Assembly: GCA_910593695.2 (NCBI GenBank)
Contig: OU343058.1
Span: forward strand, 36,149,689 to 36,213,688
Source of the DNA: Ocypus olens
Lineage: Eukaryota; Arthropoda; Insecta; Coleoptera; Staphylinidae
Length of the DNA: 64,000 nucleotides
Direction of reading: 5' to 3'
Below the pieces are notes generated by a model that worked only from the letters and a program-made list of their open reading frames with translations, was not told where the DNA came from and did not search any database. This document shows positions 1 to 10,123 of this stretch, in pieces. Positions within the stretch are counted from its first letter, which is position 1. Each line of letters starts with the position of its first letter. The translations under genes were made by a program, and so were the position numbers.

Positions 1-105
1 AACGTCTGGTATATGATTCAAACCATCAAACCGTATATCCGGCTCTGGAATATATGTCCTGATATTAGGCCTTCTGTTTTCGTTAAAAATTTTATTTTGT
101 GAAGC
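1..105 (-). pseudogene. piggyBac-like transposase, C-terminal fragment (continues from 13006)
   Basis: Read on the minus strand, this stretch encodes a peptide containing IPEPDIRFDGLNHIPD, which matches the stretch near the C-terminus of piggyBac-type transposases (RFDG-NHWP type). The upstream part of the same reading lies at 13006-14016, on the far side of the Gypsy-1 element, where the sequence ends in the matching basic GRP motif. The simplest reading is one dead piggyBac-like element split by Gypsy-1. The window edge cuts the remaining 3' part. The two halves are one base out of phase when joined across a single target copy, so the element had probably already decayed. Confidence 0.7.
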
Positions 106-1603
106 AATCTGTTACGGGTCAAAATTGCCCGTGGGTTATTTGTTGCAAAACAAATGCCGGAGGGCCTGATTTCGTAGGATCTCACGGGTGATTGCGAGAT
201 CAGGGGAGTAAAAGTTTGTATTGGTTGTCAATGCGAGGGTACTTCTTGATTGCTGATGGGGTAGTCGAGTAGAGAGGTTCGTGTTGCTTGCTAATACGAG
301 GGAATCTTGTTTAGTGGATGTGTTCGTTCTTGTGTCATCGTGTCGATAGATTGTGGTTATGGGGTGGATCTCCCTGGAAATATGTTTGTACCTGTGAGGG
401 TAAATGATATTAGAATCGTCGATTTATTTGAATATTGTATGGGTGGCATAGTTTGAATTATTAAGTATTCTCTGGAATTGTACTCACTTAGGTTATGTTT
501 GTTTGGTTGCCGATAGTTAGGAAATTCTCTTGTTTGGTATGGTGTTGCCTCGAACGTGATTCCAGAAATTGGGTCATATCGTATCATTCGTTGTAGGGGG
601 TTACTGAGTTATCATTGCGTTACGACAGGATATCTGCTATAGTTTATTACAAATTAATAGTGTGATAATAATAAGAGGTCTACTTATTTCTAGGTTATTG
701 TGTTGCATATCTCAGTTTAGGTGTAATCGCTTACCATTATTGCTTGCATTAATCGTACACGAATGCATTTCACGACACACAACATCACTACAACGTAGAA
801 GTAAACTGGCAGGATATTTCTATCAATTCTGTACTGTTTATTTTCACTTGTTGCATGTTTGACAACTGTCAACTAACTTCACCGAGCACCGTTATAGATG
901 TGAAAGTTATGGCGTGGTGGCGCAGTAGTAGTTTACTGATTTGCAGCATAACGACAAGAATACTCTTTTTATTACAGTAATTGGGGTTTGGCATGTATTA
1001 AGAGGAGGTACTAGTAACATGAAAAGGTCGAGAATTATGTTTGAATGGAAACTAACTCTAATATTCGTGTAGAGGTAGCGCACTCTGTCGGTTGAGTACC
1101 GAGTGAGGTACGCTCTTTGGGTTGTAGACTCTCTTTGGGTTGTAGAGAAAATGAATTTTCGGGAATGGGATGTTTACTTTAATTGGAGTATCGTTCGTTA
1201 TTGTTTCTTTTGCGGAAGTGACGAAATGATAATTGGTGGGGTAGATGTGCATGGGACACGCCCGAACATCCTCTTAGGCTTTCTTTTTCGTTGTGACCGT
1301 GGAAGCGAACACATCGTATTTGCACCCGATGATAATTGTCTGAATTACTGTGAGCACATGTTGTGTTTCCTCGTGCTGAGGGATTAAGTTATTCAGATAT
1401 TAGTACGTTTGAGTTGTTGTTGGATTTGATTTGGAAGCAAACGTAATCGTCATTAGACGAATTTAATTCTAACGTGCAAAACGATTACCATTGGACCGAC
1501 CACGATCTTAGGTGAGTGTGAAAATTCGTTGCATATCTCTATTTTTTTTTGTTGCATCGTCAGAGCGTTTAACTTTCCTTTGTTTTAAATATGAGCGTAG
1601 TAC

Positions 1604-1611
1604 TATAAAAG
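1604..1611 (+). promoter_or_regulatory. Candidate TATA box of the Gypsy-1 LTR
   Basis: TATAAAAG lies in the second half of the LTR, with the GTACC repeat cluster just downstream. The same site occurs at 11622-11629 in the 3' LTR. Its role as the core promoter is inferred from position and consensus only. Confidence 0.45.
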
Positions 1612-1628
1612 GAATTCTTTTTAGGTCC

Positions 1629-1725
1629 TTTTCGTACCACCATTTCGTACCATCCATTATTACGTACCATTATTACGTACCATCCATTATTACGTACCTT
1701 CATTACGTACCGTATATTCGGTACG
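1629..1725 (+). repeat. GTACC-rich degenerate tandem repeat in the Gypsy-1 LTR
   Basis: At least six copies of CGTACC, separated by variants of ATCCATTATTA, occur in under 100 bp, ending in a GTACCG...CGGTACG inverted pair. The block is duplicated at 11647-11743. It sits just downstream of the TATA-like box, so it may be a 5' UTR or protein-binding element, but that is inference. Confidence 0.6.
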
Positions 1726-2989
1726 CTTCACTACATTATGGTGATCGTAACATTCGGCTGTTCATTGGTTCGACCGTCTGTTCCCCGTATTTTGCTGTCC
1801 TTTTGGATTCCGTTTTGGATTGCTGATCGTTGTGGTGCTACTGGATCTTCGCTGAGATGTTAATGCTTCAACGTTACGTGCTAGTTGCTGTCCTAAGGAG
1901 GAAATTTACGTGGGAGTCCTGAGAGATACTTTACCGAAGTTTGATGTAGTACTGGTATGACACTGACGGGATTGTTCGGAAGATAACTAAGGTTTGATAG
2001 CTTTAACGACTTATACTTGAGAACTGTCTGAGGCAGTAATTGTTATAAAGAATTCAACGTAAAATGATAATGACTCGTAGTAGATTTCAGTAACGAATCG
2101 TAGAACGTGGGGACATTGAATTAATTGTTGTTGTATTTGTTGACTTAACACGGGGAGGGTATTCATGGGGTTTTAAAATATTGTTTATTCATGGGACTGT
2201 ACAACGTCTATTATCTGGTTATTATATATAAATGAGTTTCTTGTATCATTCGAATTGATAGTAAGATGTAGCGGATGTTCATACTTATTCCTTTCCATTG
2301 ACAGAAAGCGAGCAACGCTTTAGCCAGTAAATTGAATATGAGTCAGTTAATTACGAGCGCTTCAAGGTGGTAGAACGTGGCTCTCGATTCTGTTAACTGA
2401 AAGGTATTTTAGGTTAAGTTCGCCTTTAAATTAATATATGGTTATAAATGTAATGGGATGACGTCATGGCCAAATAACCGATGACCTCGAACGCAGAAAT
2501 GAGGCATTACTTTAGTATAATTGTTTCGGGTATAATATATGGTTAATATGTTGATCAGGTGAAACTTAGCGAGAATACAATTGCTAACCAGGTATAACCC
2601 GTTGTATAAGGGAATTAATTGACCCTTCGGATACTAATCGCAGATGATAATAATTTTTTTTGTTTTCCCTTTGGTTCAATAAAATTCAGTTTGTAATTTT
2701 TAATCAAAACTATTTTTTATTCTCGTTGAGATATCATTTCCTAGTTAATATTCAAAGGTTGTAATCCAAGGTTCATGATTGCCGTCACTAATGACTGTTA
2801 TCTGAAATTCAAATCATGTGGCGCCCTTTTAACTATCAGTTCTTTTGAACCCCCCCTACTCTGCTGACTGTAGCTAGGCCAGATAACAGGGGAAGTTAGT
2901 GACATTGGATTGCAAAATTTTGGTAAGGGGGAGTTGATGGGTACTTGGCGCCGAGCAACTTTTGCGACCAGAAGTTGAGGTCACAAATT

Positions 2990-3007
2990 TGGCGCCCAAC
3001 GTGGGGC
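2990..3007 (+). other. Gypsy-1 primer-binding site (tRNA-Lys type)
   Basis: TGGCGCCCAACGTGGGGC begins a few bases after the 5' LTR. This 18-mer is the classic primer-binding sequence complementary to the 3' end of tRNA-Lys(1,2), which primes minus-strand DNA synthesis in several retroelements. Confidence 0.85.
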
Positions 3008-3821
3008 TAGATTATTTCGGGGGGCTAGATTATTTTGTGAAGCTTGATTGAAGTTTATATGGAAGTTTTCCTTCTGTATACCAATTTGACACGTTAAATT
3101 AAATTTAGTACAGGCATATCGGCTTACTGGCAAACCCGTCGTTATACCATCAAAATAATTTTTTTTTATATATTATCGAATTAAATTCACTTGGCAGGGG
3201 GCGAGGTAATTCATTAGTTATTTGGGGGACAGAAAATTTTTTGTGGCTATCAACGACAGTAGTTAAATCATTATGTGAATATCGGGACCTATCCAGTGAC
3301 ATACCAATATATAGTTTCGATACTTCAATTCGGTTAAGGTTTTTTTTTTGTTTGTTGAGTTGACTCCAGTATTTTGAGCGGGTTGAGTTCAAGATTCTGA
3401 GTATTGTAGTATATTGAGTATTCGGAGGATCTCGATGATAGATGCGGGTTCAAGACGGAAATTGTTGTGGTGTACCGTTCAGTTAGTTTCAAGGGAGGAA
3501 TGAGAGTTCATGGTCGACGTATCATTGATAATTGGTACTGCGGCACTTGTACTATTTGCTTTTCGTAGCTTCGACGGGTGGTCGGATTATTAGTACAGTT
3601 CGCTGAATTCTTGTGGGGGACTAATGTCATGGTGGTTTAGGATCCACAAGTGGTCGTTTTATAACGGTTTATTAGGTACCGATGATTGGTGAGACGATCG
3701 ATAGGTGTGAACGATCATTAGGCTCGCGTAAGGCTTGAAGGGACGCGACGGTTGTTAGGGAAAAAGAAATTTTTCTTTGTTTGGTTTGGTTTTTGTCGGT
3801 CTTAGTTGTGGTTAGTCCATC
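3008..3821 (+). other. Gypsy-1 untranslated leader
   Basis: About 0.8 kb lies between the primer-binding site and gag. I see no convincing coding sequence. It begins with a short GGGGCTAGATTATTT direct repeat and is where a packaging signal would be expected, but no specific structure was identified. Confidence 0.5.
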
Positions 3822-5345
3822 ATGGATTCGTATAGAATGAATGTGAACCGATTGTTAAGAGACGAGTTAAGTCATGAACTGGCCCTCCGTGGTCTGGCGA
3901 TAGGGCGAACGGTAGTTGAGAATCGTAAGACTTTGCGTAGTACGTTAAGGACGGAACGTAACGGGGAAACCCTAGTCCTGAGTTCTAGTGAGGTTCCGGC
4001 CGAACAAGAATTCGAGACATGTAGGGCTAAACTGGATGAATTACGGGACGACTTTGATAACATTGACGTGGGCAATATCGAGAATGAGGTAGATCGCGTG
4101 ATGTCTAGGCTAATTCATGTTAGGAACCGGTTGACCAATGTGAACGTAGGATCGGAGTTTGATAGATTGCAACGGGACCAGTTGGTGTCGCAAACGGCCT
4201 CTTTACTGCGCACGGTAGCCGGCTATGCTTCCACATCTGTTACATCGCGCCCCGGGCGGTGCACCGAAACAGTTTCTGGGCGAAATCTTCACCAATCAGC
4301 CAATCCGGATGAAAGTCAATACCAGGTACCTACTACGAGCTTGATAGATATTCCAGTTCCCAATTTTCATAATTTGAGCTTAATTGATGCTCCCTTAGAG
4401 GAACAGGAGGTGGTACCTTTGTACAATAGTACGTCGTCGCCCAAAGTAAAAATTGTCCCTCCGCGACAATCTTCGAAAGTTAGTGTAGAGGTAACGGATG
4501 AGTCCTTACCTAGGGTGGAAAGCGCGCCCTTGGATAAGCACGAGGTTGGGCCCGGGCTGAGCAGGGTGGCAACTAATTACATACCAGTCCATAAATGGAA
4601 CTTGACTTACGACGGAAAATCTAATATACTAGAATTCTTGGAACGAATCGAGGAATTGCGGGTTTCGCGTGGGGTAGCAAAAATACAACTATTCCAATCA
4701 GCTATCGAATTATTCTCTGGGCCAGCGTTGTTGTGGTATCGCTCGGTAAAGGATACTCTCCGTACTTGGGAGGGGGTAGTCGATTCTCTTCGGTCTACAT
4801 TCCTGCCGTGCGACTATGAATATTCTCTGTGGGAAGAAATTCGATGTAGAACCCAGGGGGCTGAGGAAAACGTGTCGTTATACGTTTCCGTCATGGAAAA
4901 TCTTTTTGGTCGCCTGACCGCAAAACCTTCGGAAGTCGAAAGGATGACGTTGATTCGAAGGAACCTTCTACCTTTGTATCAGCATGCACTAGCCTTGCAC
5001 TCAATTACCTCCATCCCTGAGCTTATCGGTTTGTGCCGTAAGATTGAGGACACAAATACACGTATGGGGAAATTCGTTCCACCGTCCCCGCACACACGTG
5101 GTGTCATGGAACCCAGCTTGTGTTATCAGAAACCACGGATGGTTCGGGTGGCGGAAGTTCGACAATCGGAGGGAGACGGTAGATCGGACCAGTTGAATCC
5201 GACTTGTTGGAACTGCGGCCAGCAAGGACACTTTGCCCGGTATTGTCAAAGCCCTAGGAAGAAGCGTTGCTTTGGTTGTGGAAGGGAAAACGTTATTAGA
5301 GCTTCTTGCCCAGATTGTTCGGGAAACCGAGTCAGGAGGAATTAA
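3822..5345 (+). CDS. gag: Gypsy-1 Gag polyprotein (507 aa)
   Basis: This is the capsid/nucleocapsid protein of the element, which assembles the cytoplasmic particle and binds element RNA. The N-terminal half is charged and probably helical. A retrotransposon-gag capsid region lies around residues 250-400 (LLWYRSVKDTLRTWEGVVD followed by an RTQG-type segment). A CCHC zinc knuckle CWNCGQQGHFARYC starts at about residue 462, followed by a second cysteine-rich motif CFGCGRENVIRASCPDC that has no histidine. The start is the first ATG after the leader (3822). The frame ends at 5343-5345 and overlaps pol, which lies in the -1 frame. No frameshift or stop interrupts it. Confidence 0.92.
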   Translation: MDSYRMNVNRLLRDELSHELALRGLAIGRTVVENRKTLRSTLRTERNGETLVLSSSEVPAEQEFETCRAKLDELRDDFDNIDVGNIENEVDRVMSRLIHVRNRLTNVNVGSEFDRLQRDQLVSQTASLLRTVAGYASTSVTSRPGRCTETVSGRNLHQSANPDESQYQVPTTSLIDIPVPNFHNLSLIDAPLEEQEVVPLYNSTSSPKVKIVPPRQSSKVSVEVTDESLPRVESAPLDKHEVGPGLSRVATNYIPVHKWNLTYDGKSNILEFLERIEELRVSRGVAKIQLFQSAIELFSGPALLWYRSVKDTLRTWEGVVDSLRSTFLPCDYEYSLWEEIRCRTQGAEENVSLYVSVMENLFGRLTAKPSEVERMTLIRRNLLPLYQHALALHSITSIPELIGLCRKIEDTNTRMGKFVPPSPHTRGVMEPSLCYQKPRMVRVAEVRQSEGDGRSDQLNPTCWNCGQQGHFARYCQSPRKKRCFGCGRENVIRASCPDCSGNRVRRN

Positions 5346-8300
5346 GTCGAGTGATGACTCCTAAGGATGGTTTTGAAATCTCGATAAGTAGTAAAGATCA
5401 CGATCGCTTGCTAACTTTACCTGAGAAGAAACAGATCCCTCTCAATTTCATTTTGTCTAGTGCTCGTGGAGATGAAAGACCTTATTTGGTTGTGAAGGTG
5501 TTTGGAATATCTCTGTCTGGGTTGTTGGATTCGGGTGCGTCCCGTACTATTCTAGGTGGCCAAGGGTGGAACGTTCTAAAGTCTCTGAACTTAGCTGTTA
5601 GACCGTCAGAGATAAGTAACTGTAAGGTGGCGGACGGTTCGCTATGTAAGGTTAGCGGATGTGTGAGTATTCCATTTGTGTTGGAAAATCGAACGGTTAT
5701 CGTAGAGGTGCTAATTGTTCCCTCGGTATCACAAGAATTAGTACTGGGTGTCGACTTCTGGAAGAGAATGGAGATAGTTCCTAATCTTCGAGACCAGTGT
5801 TGGAATTTTGTTAAGGATAGTGTTTCATCAGAAAGGGTTTGTGTAGGTGCTATCGAAGGAGTAGAAAATATCTCACCTATTCACAGAGAACGGTTGAATA
5901 ACTTATTGAAAACTAAGTTTGAGGAGATGGGTGACTCCCTAGGTTGTACTACCCTGGTAGAACACACAATACGCACCACTAGTGCTCCGATAAAACAGCG
6001 GTACTATCCTATTTCTCCTGCCTTACAGAAGCAAGTTGATCGGGAACTGGAGGAAATGTTGAAGAATGATGTAATCGAACCATCTACTTCCCCGTGGTCA
6101 TCCCCCATTGTATTGGTGAGAAAGAAAGACGAGACCTATAGGTTTTGCGTCGATTATAGGAAGGTGAATGCGGTGACCGAAAGGGATGCTTACCCATTAC
6201 CATATATCACCCACATCTTGGATCGGTTGCGGGATGCTAAGTATCTTTCCAGTCTGGACATTAGGTCCGCGTATTGGCAAATACCGGTAGAGGAAAAGTC
6301 ACGCCCAATCACCGCCTTTACGGTCCCTAATAGAGGGTTGTTCCAGTTCAAGCGGTTACCTTTCGGCTTACATAACTCGCCCGCTACATTCCAGCGTTTC
6401 ATCGACAGGATTTTAGGAGTCGATCTCGAGCCCCATTGCTTTGCCTACCTTGATGACATAATCATTATCTCCGCCACGCTCGAAGAACATCTAAATATTC
6501 TGGAGACGGTGTTCAGTAGGTTGACCAAGGCAGGTTTGACCCTTAAACGGGAAAAATGTCACTTCTGTAGGGACGAGCTCAAGTATTTAGGGTATGTCGT
6601 CAACCAGAATGGGCTCTTAGTAGATCCCGACAAGGTTTCTGCGATTGTAAATATACCATCTCCGTCGAACGTAACGAAGGTACGCCAATTTGTAGGTATG
6701 GCGAGCTGGTACCGACGGTTCATTCCGAATTTTTCGGCGTTGTCTTCACCTATCACCTCACTTACTAAAAAGGGAGCGAAGTTTCATTGGAATGAGGCTT
6801 GTGAACAGTCCTTTGACAAGATTAAAAACCATCTTGTAAATGCGCCTATTCTCACCTGCCCGGACTTCTCTCTTCCGTTCATTATCCAAACGGACGCCAG
6901 TGACTTCGGTCTGGGAGCGGTGTTGTCACAAACACACCCGGACGGAGAACACGTGTTGAGCTATATAAGTTGTTCTTTGAAAAAGGCGGAGAGGTACTAT
7001 AGTACGACGGAGAAGGAGTGCCTGGCCGTAGTATGGGCAATTGAAAAGTTCAGACCTTACATAGAAGGTTCCCACTTCCAAGTGATCACAGACCATCATT
7101 CCTTAGTATGGCTGAATAATCTTCAAAGCCCGTCAGGCCGTCTAGCTCGTTGGAGTGTGCGCCTCCAACAGTACGACTTCGAAATTATACACCGTAAGGG
7201 GAAGGAGCACGTGGTACCAGATTGTCTCTCTCGTAGCGTAGTAAAACTCGATAGCCTTAGTCATACTGAGCCGGTAGGAGATAAATGGTATACAGAACTG
7301 AGGAAACGAATCGAACGTAGGCCCGCTAAATATCCCACTTATCGTATTGAAAATGGGATGATCCTAAAGTATGTGAAACCTAGGTATTCGGCGTTGGCAG
7401 CCGATTCATGTTGGAAAATAGTGGTACCCAAGGGGAAGCGGGGGACCCTAATCCACGAGAACCATGACATTCCTACCTCTGGACATACGGGTGTCTACAA
7501 GACCTTCAATAGGCTGGCTGTTTCTTATTACTGGCCGAAGATGAGGGCTGATGTTGGCCGCTACATCTCGAAATGTAGAGTTTGTATAGGTTTCAAACCG
7601 GAACAGAAAGCTCGCATTGGACAAATGGTAAGCCGAACAGATGTGGTAAGACCGTGGCAGGTGATTGCAATGGACCTCATGGGCCCCTTTCCCAGAACGT
7701 CCAATGGGTTTCGATTTATCTTGGTTGTGCATGATACCTTTAGCAAGTTCATTCTTACTTTTCCTTTGAGAACTGCTACAGCTATCGCTGTGAGTAAGTG
7801 CTTTGAAGACCATGTTATCTTAATGTTTGGTGCCCCCTCCAAGGTTATCGTAGATAATGGCGTGCAGTTTAGGAGTCATCAGTTTAAGGCCTTGGCCCAG
7901 AAATATGACATTAAAATTTCGTTTACGGCTAACTATCACCCGCAAGCGAACCCGACTGAGAGGGTTAATAGGGTGGTGAAGACGATGCTCGCCTCGTTCA
8001 CTTCGAACCATCAGAGGCAATGGGATAAATTCCTTCAACAAATTACCTGCTGTATCCGGACGTCTAGGCACGAAGTAACTGAATTCACCCCGTACTTTGT
8101 TAATTTTGGGAGGGAAATTTCGTTGTCGGGCAAACCGACCCACGAGTTAGACCCAGAGGAGGGGCCAGTCTGTGAGCCCATTGTCAAATCGGAACAGTTT
8201 CGTAAATTGTACCTGGAAGTCAGACAAAAGCTGAGGAAGGCCGTAGACCGAGGCAAGAAAACATACGACTTACGGAAGAGATCTATTCAGTTCGAAGTTG

Positions 8301-8518
8301 GCCAGAAAGTATGGAGGCGAAATTTTGTTCTGTCAAAAGCAACGGACTATTTCTGTGCCAAACTAGCACCCAAATACGTCGGGCCTTTTATCATCCATGA
8401 AAAGCTGTCGCCATGGTCTTATGTATTAAAACATCCGGATGATGGAAGATTGTTAGGGTGTTGGCATGCGAAGGATCTGAAACTTGCTCCGACGGAGTAT
8501 AATCCGGACGATGTTTAA
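5306..8518 (+). CDS. pol: Gypsy-1 Pol polyprotein (protease, reverse transcriptase, RNase H, integrase)
   Basis: Domains in order, with residue numbers counted from 5306: aspartic protease with LLDSGASRTIL near residue 74; reverse transcriptase with the catalytic YLDD (CFAYLDDIIII) near 380; RNase H with FIIQTDASDFGLGAV and TDHHSL; integrase with an HHCC finger (HENHD...SGHTG...CRVC) and DDE residues in IAMDLMGP (about 789), IVDNGVQF (about 848) and NPTERVNR (about 883). The C-terminal part ends with an integrase-tail domain (LAPKYVGPFII). The frame has no ATG of its own at the overlap and is probably reached by -1 frameshifting at 5321. Length (about 1070 aa) is normal for a Gypsy Pol. All key residues are present, so the enzyme may be functional. 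Confidence 0.95.
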   Translation: MPRLFGKPSQEELSRVMTPKDGFEISISSKDHDRLLTLPEKKQIPLNFILSSARGDERPYLVVKVFGISLSGLLDSGASRTILGGQGWNVLKSLNLAVRPSEISNCKVADGSLCKVSGCVSIPFVLENRTVIVEVLIVPSVSQELVLGVDFWKRMEIVPNLRDQCWNFVKDSVSSERVCVGAIEGVENISPIHRERLNNLLKTKFEEMGDSLGCTTLVEHTIRTTSAPIKQRYYPISPALQKQVDRELEEMLKNDVIEPSTSPWSSPIVLVRKKDETYRFCVDYRKVNAVTERDAYPLPYITHILDRLRDAKYLSSLDIRSAYWQIPVEEKSRPITAFTVPNRGLFQFKRLPFGLHNSPATFQRFIDRILGVDLEPHCFAYLDDIIIISATLEEHLNILETVFSRLTKAGLTLKREKCHFCRDELKYLGYVVNQNGLLVDPDKVSAIVNIPSPSNVTKVRQFVGMASWYRRFIPNFSALSSPITSLTKKGAKFHWNEACEQSFDKIKNHLVNAPILTCPDFSLPFIIQTDASDFGLGAVLSQTHPDGEHVLSYISCSLKKAERYYSTTEKECLAVVWAIEKFRPYIEGSHFQVITDHHSLVWLNNLQSPSGRLARWSVRLQQYDFEIIHRKGKEHVVPDCLSRSVVKLDSLSHTEPVGDKWYTELRKRIERRPAKYPTYRIENGMILKYVKPRYSALAADSCWKIVVPKGKRGTLIHENHDIPTSGHTGVYKTFNRLAVSYYWPKMRADVGRYISKCRVCIGFKPEQKARIGQMVSRTDVVRPWQVIAMDLMGPFPRTSNGFRFILVVHDTFSKFILTFPLRTATAIAVSKCFEDHVILMFGAPSKVIVDNGVQFRSHQFKALAQKYDIKISFTANYHPQANPTERVNRVVKTMLASFTSNHQRQWDKFLQQITCCIRTSRHEVTEFTPYFVNFGREISLSGKPTHELDPEEGPVCEPIVKSEQFRKLYLEVRQKLRKAVDRGKKTYDLRKRSIQFEVGQKVWRRNFVLSKATDYFCAKLAPKYVGPFIIHEKLSPWSYVLKHPDDGRLLGCWHAKDLKLAPTEYNPDDV
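5321..5327 (+). promoter_or_regulatory. Programmed -1 ribosomal frameshift site (GGGAAAC) of Gypsy-1
   Basis: In the gag frame the sequence reads G GGA AAC, the canonical X XXY YYZ slippery heptamer, 16 bases before the gag stop codon. The pol frame only opens at 5300, so the shift must occur in the last 45 bases of gag, and slipping here gives GGG AAA in the pol frame. The same heptamer occurs at the equivalent place in Gypsy-3. I did not identify the downstream structure. Confidence 0.8.
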
Positions 8519-10111
8519 CTCTACCCGATGGATTTTTGCAGCGTTGGCCTACTAGTTAGCTAGTGGTTGTGGGTGGATGTAGTCGATGTCATTACGTATT
8601 ATGTAGGAGTGTTAGTTAGTTAGGTTACTTCTTGTTGGAACATAGACGTTTCGAAATGTTGTCAAACCGGGAGAGGACATGTATCCCTTAAGTTTGGTTT
8701 GATTGTTGTGTATCGGAGCGTTATGCTTGGAGGTCCTCACCGTTGAATGCGATTGAGAGGGGCATTCAACCCAGATAAACGTTGTTGGAGCGGTTATCTG
8801 GACAGTCGTGATCCAACCCAAGTGAGTGTTGTCATTTGGAGTCGTGTTGTTGTTATGTTGTTCTCTCGGAATCTGATTGGTTGGTGGGTAGTATCGTATC
8901 GGGTGTTCTTTAACGGTGGTTGAACCTCAGTAGTACTGGATTTTTAGGCACACGATTATTTTCAAGTTGATGGTTGTTGGGATTTGGACTGATGAGTCTG
9001 TTGGGTTATGAACCAGAAACTTTACGCTTAGGCGGATGTAAAGATACAAAATATTCATTGGTATACGATCCTGAGAGTAACTTTCGTTTATTTTTGTCGG
9101 TGTCGTTTTGGTTCTCTTGTTTTTAGTGTGGAGACCTCGAACGTTGGTTAATATAAATTCCTGTCTTTGTGGAATTTTGGGAGGATGATTCGGATTCTCT
9201 GTGGTCATTGCGTGGTCGAATTTGAGTTCGGAAGGATTAGCTTTGGTTAAGCTGGAGTAGGTCAGTGGGAGTTTTTACTGTGGCCCAACGACGCAGCATT
9301 TATATCAAGCAGCGAGGGACAGTAAAGGCCTACTTTCGGATTGATCAATGGCGAAGTCTGGACGTTTCGGCGTCGATAGCGTGGTGTCAACTGAGGAATT
9401 CGGGGGTAATGCCTTTTGTTAGTTTTTTTAGACGTGGGAGATTGGGTAAATCTGGCTGTCCTGAGGATGGTTGTGCAGTCTAAAAAGGAATGAAGGATCT
9501 TCTCGTGGGTGGGGTTTTCACTACGCCAGGACCTGTACCGTTTGCGGAGGGATTCTGACAGTGCTGGTGGGACTAGTCCGCGAGGGGTGAACTTGCATTC
9601 TGGGCTGTAAGGACACTTTGGGTGGTTAGATTCCGATGTCTTGACGTACCGTTCAGTGTGTTAAGGGTTACCTTTTTTTTTTTTTTTTTTTTTTTGTGGG
9701 TATGCTCTATCTTTACCGAGAGGGATAGATTCGCCTTGTGAATCTCGTGGGTTGTTGTTTCTGTGTGGGACGGAATTGTGGATTGAAGGTACATGTTAAT
9801 TTCTCGTGTGGTTCTATCAAGATTAACCTGGCAATTATCATGACCATGGGTCGTGGCGTGCGATGATAAGTATGACAAGGGAGGTGTGTATACTTCGGTT
9901 GTCACTCCTTCGTCCTATAGTCGTTCTTGATGTCTACATGGACACACACATTCTACTGAATTTTTCGGGTTCAAGCTTTTATTCCGGGCGATCCCTATTA
10001 ACGGCATTGATGTGGGAGGTCAAAGTTCTTGATGGGTGGTTGCCGAACTCTAGGACAATTTTGACAGGGGCATAGAAAAGTAAATTTCTTCTCAGGAAAT
10101 TAACTTTTTCC
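8519..10111 (+). other. Gypsy-1 region between pol and the 3' LTR, no gene recognised
   Basis: About 1.6 kb of G/T-rich sequence. Short frames exist (for example 9265-9483) but show no signal peptide, transmembrane segment or known motif, so I do not call an envelope gene. A run of 23 T lies at 9673-9695. Confidence 0.6.
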
Positions 10112-10123
10112 GGGAAGGGGTGG
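10112..10123 (+). other. Gypsy-1 polypurine tract
   Basis: GGGAAGGGGTGG directly precedes the 3' LTR, the position of the plus-strand primer. It supports the LTR start at AATCTG. Confidence 0.75.

Larger units (their letters stand above)
106..2987 (+). repeat. Gypsy-1 5' LTR
   Basis: The LTR starts near AATCTGTTACGGG and ends near GAGGTCACA, directly before the primer-binding site. It is unusually long for a Gypsy element (2.88 kb). It contains a TATA-like box at 1604 followed by an array of GTACC-containing repeats. Short ORFs inside it (for example 1512-1826) are repeated identically in the 3' LTR and resemble nothing; I do not regard them as genes. Confidence 0.92.

Noticed and set aside
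1512..1826. Open frames inside the Gypsy-1 LTR (also copied at 11530-11844)
   Set aside because: They are non-coding LTR sequence with no known motif. Being duplicated identically only reflects the LTR pair.
8985..9030. CTGATGAGTC near 8991 as a second hammerhead ribozyme
   Set aside because: The required CGAAA core, helix II and GTC site are absent in the right places.
8519..10111. Possible envelope gene after Gypsy-1 pol
   Set aside because: No long frame, signal peptide, transmembrane segment or cleavage site was seen.
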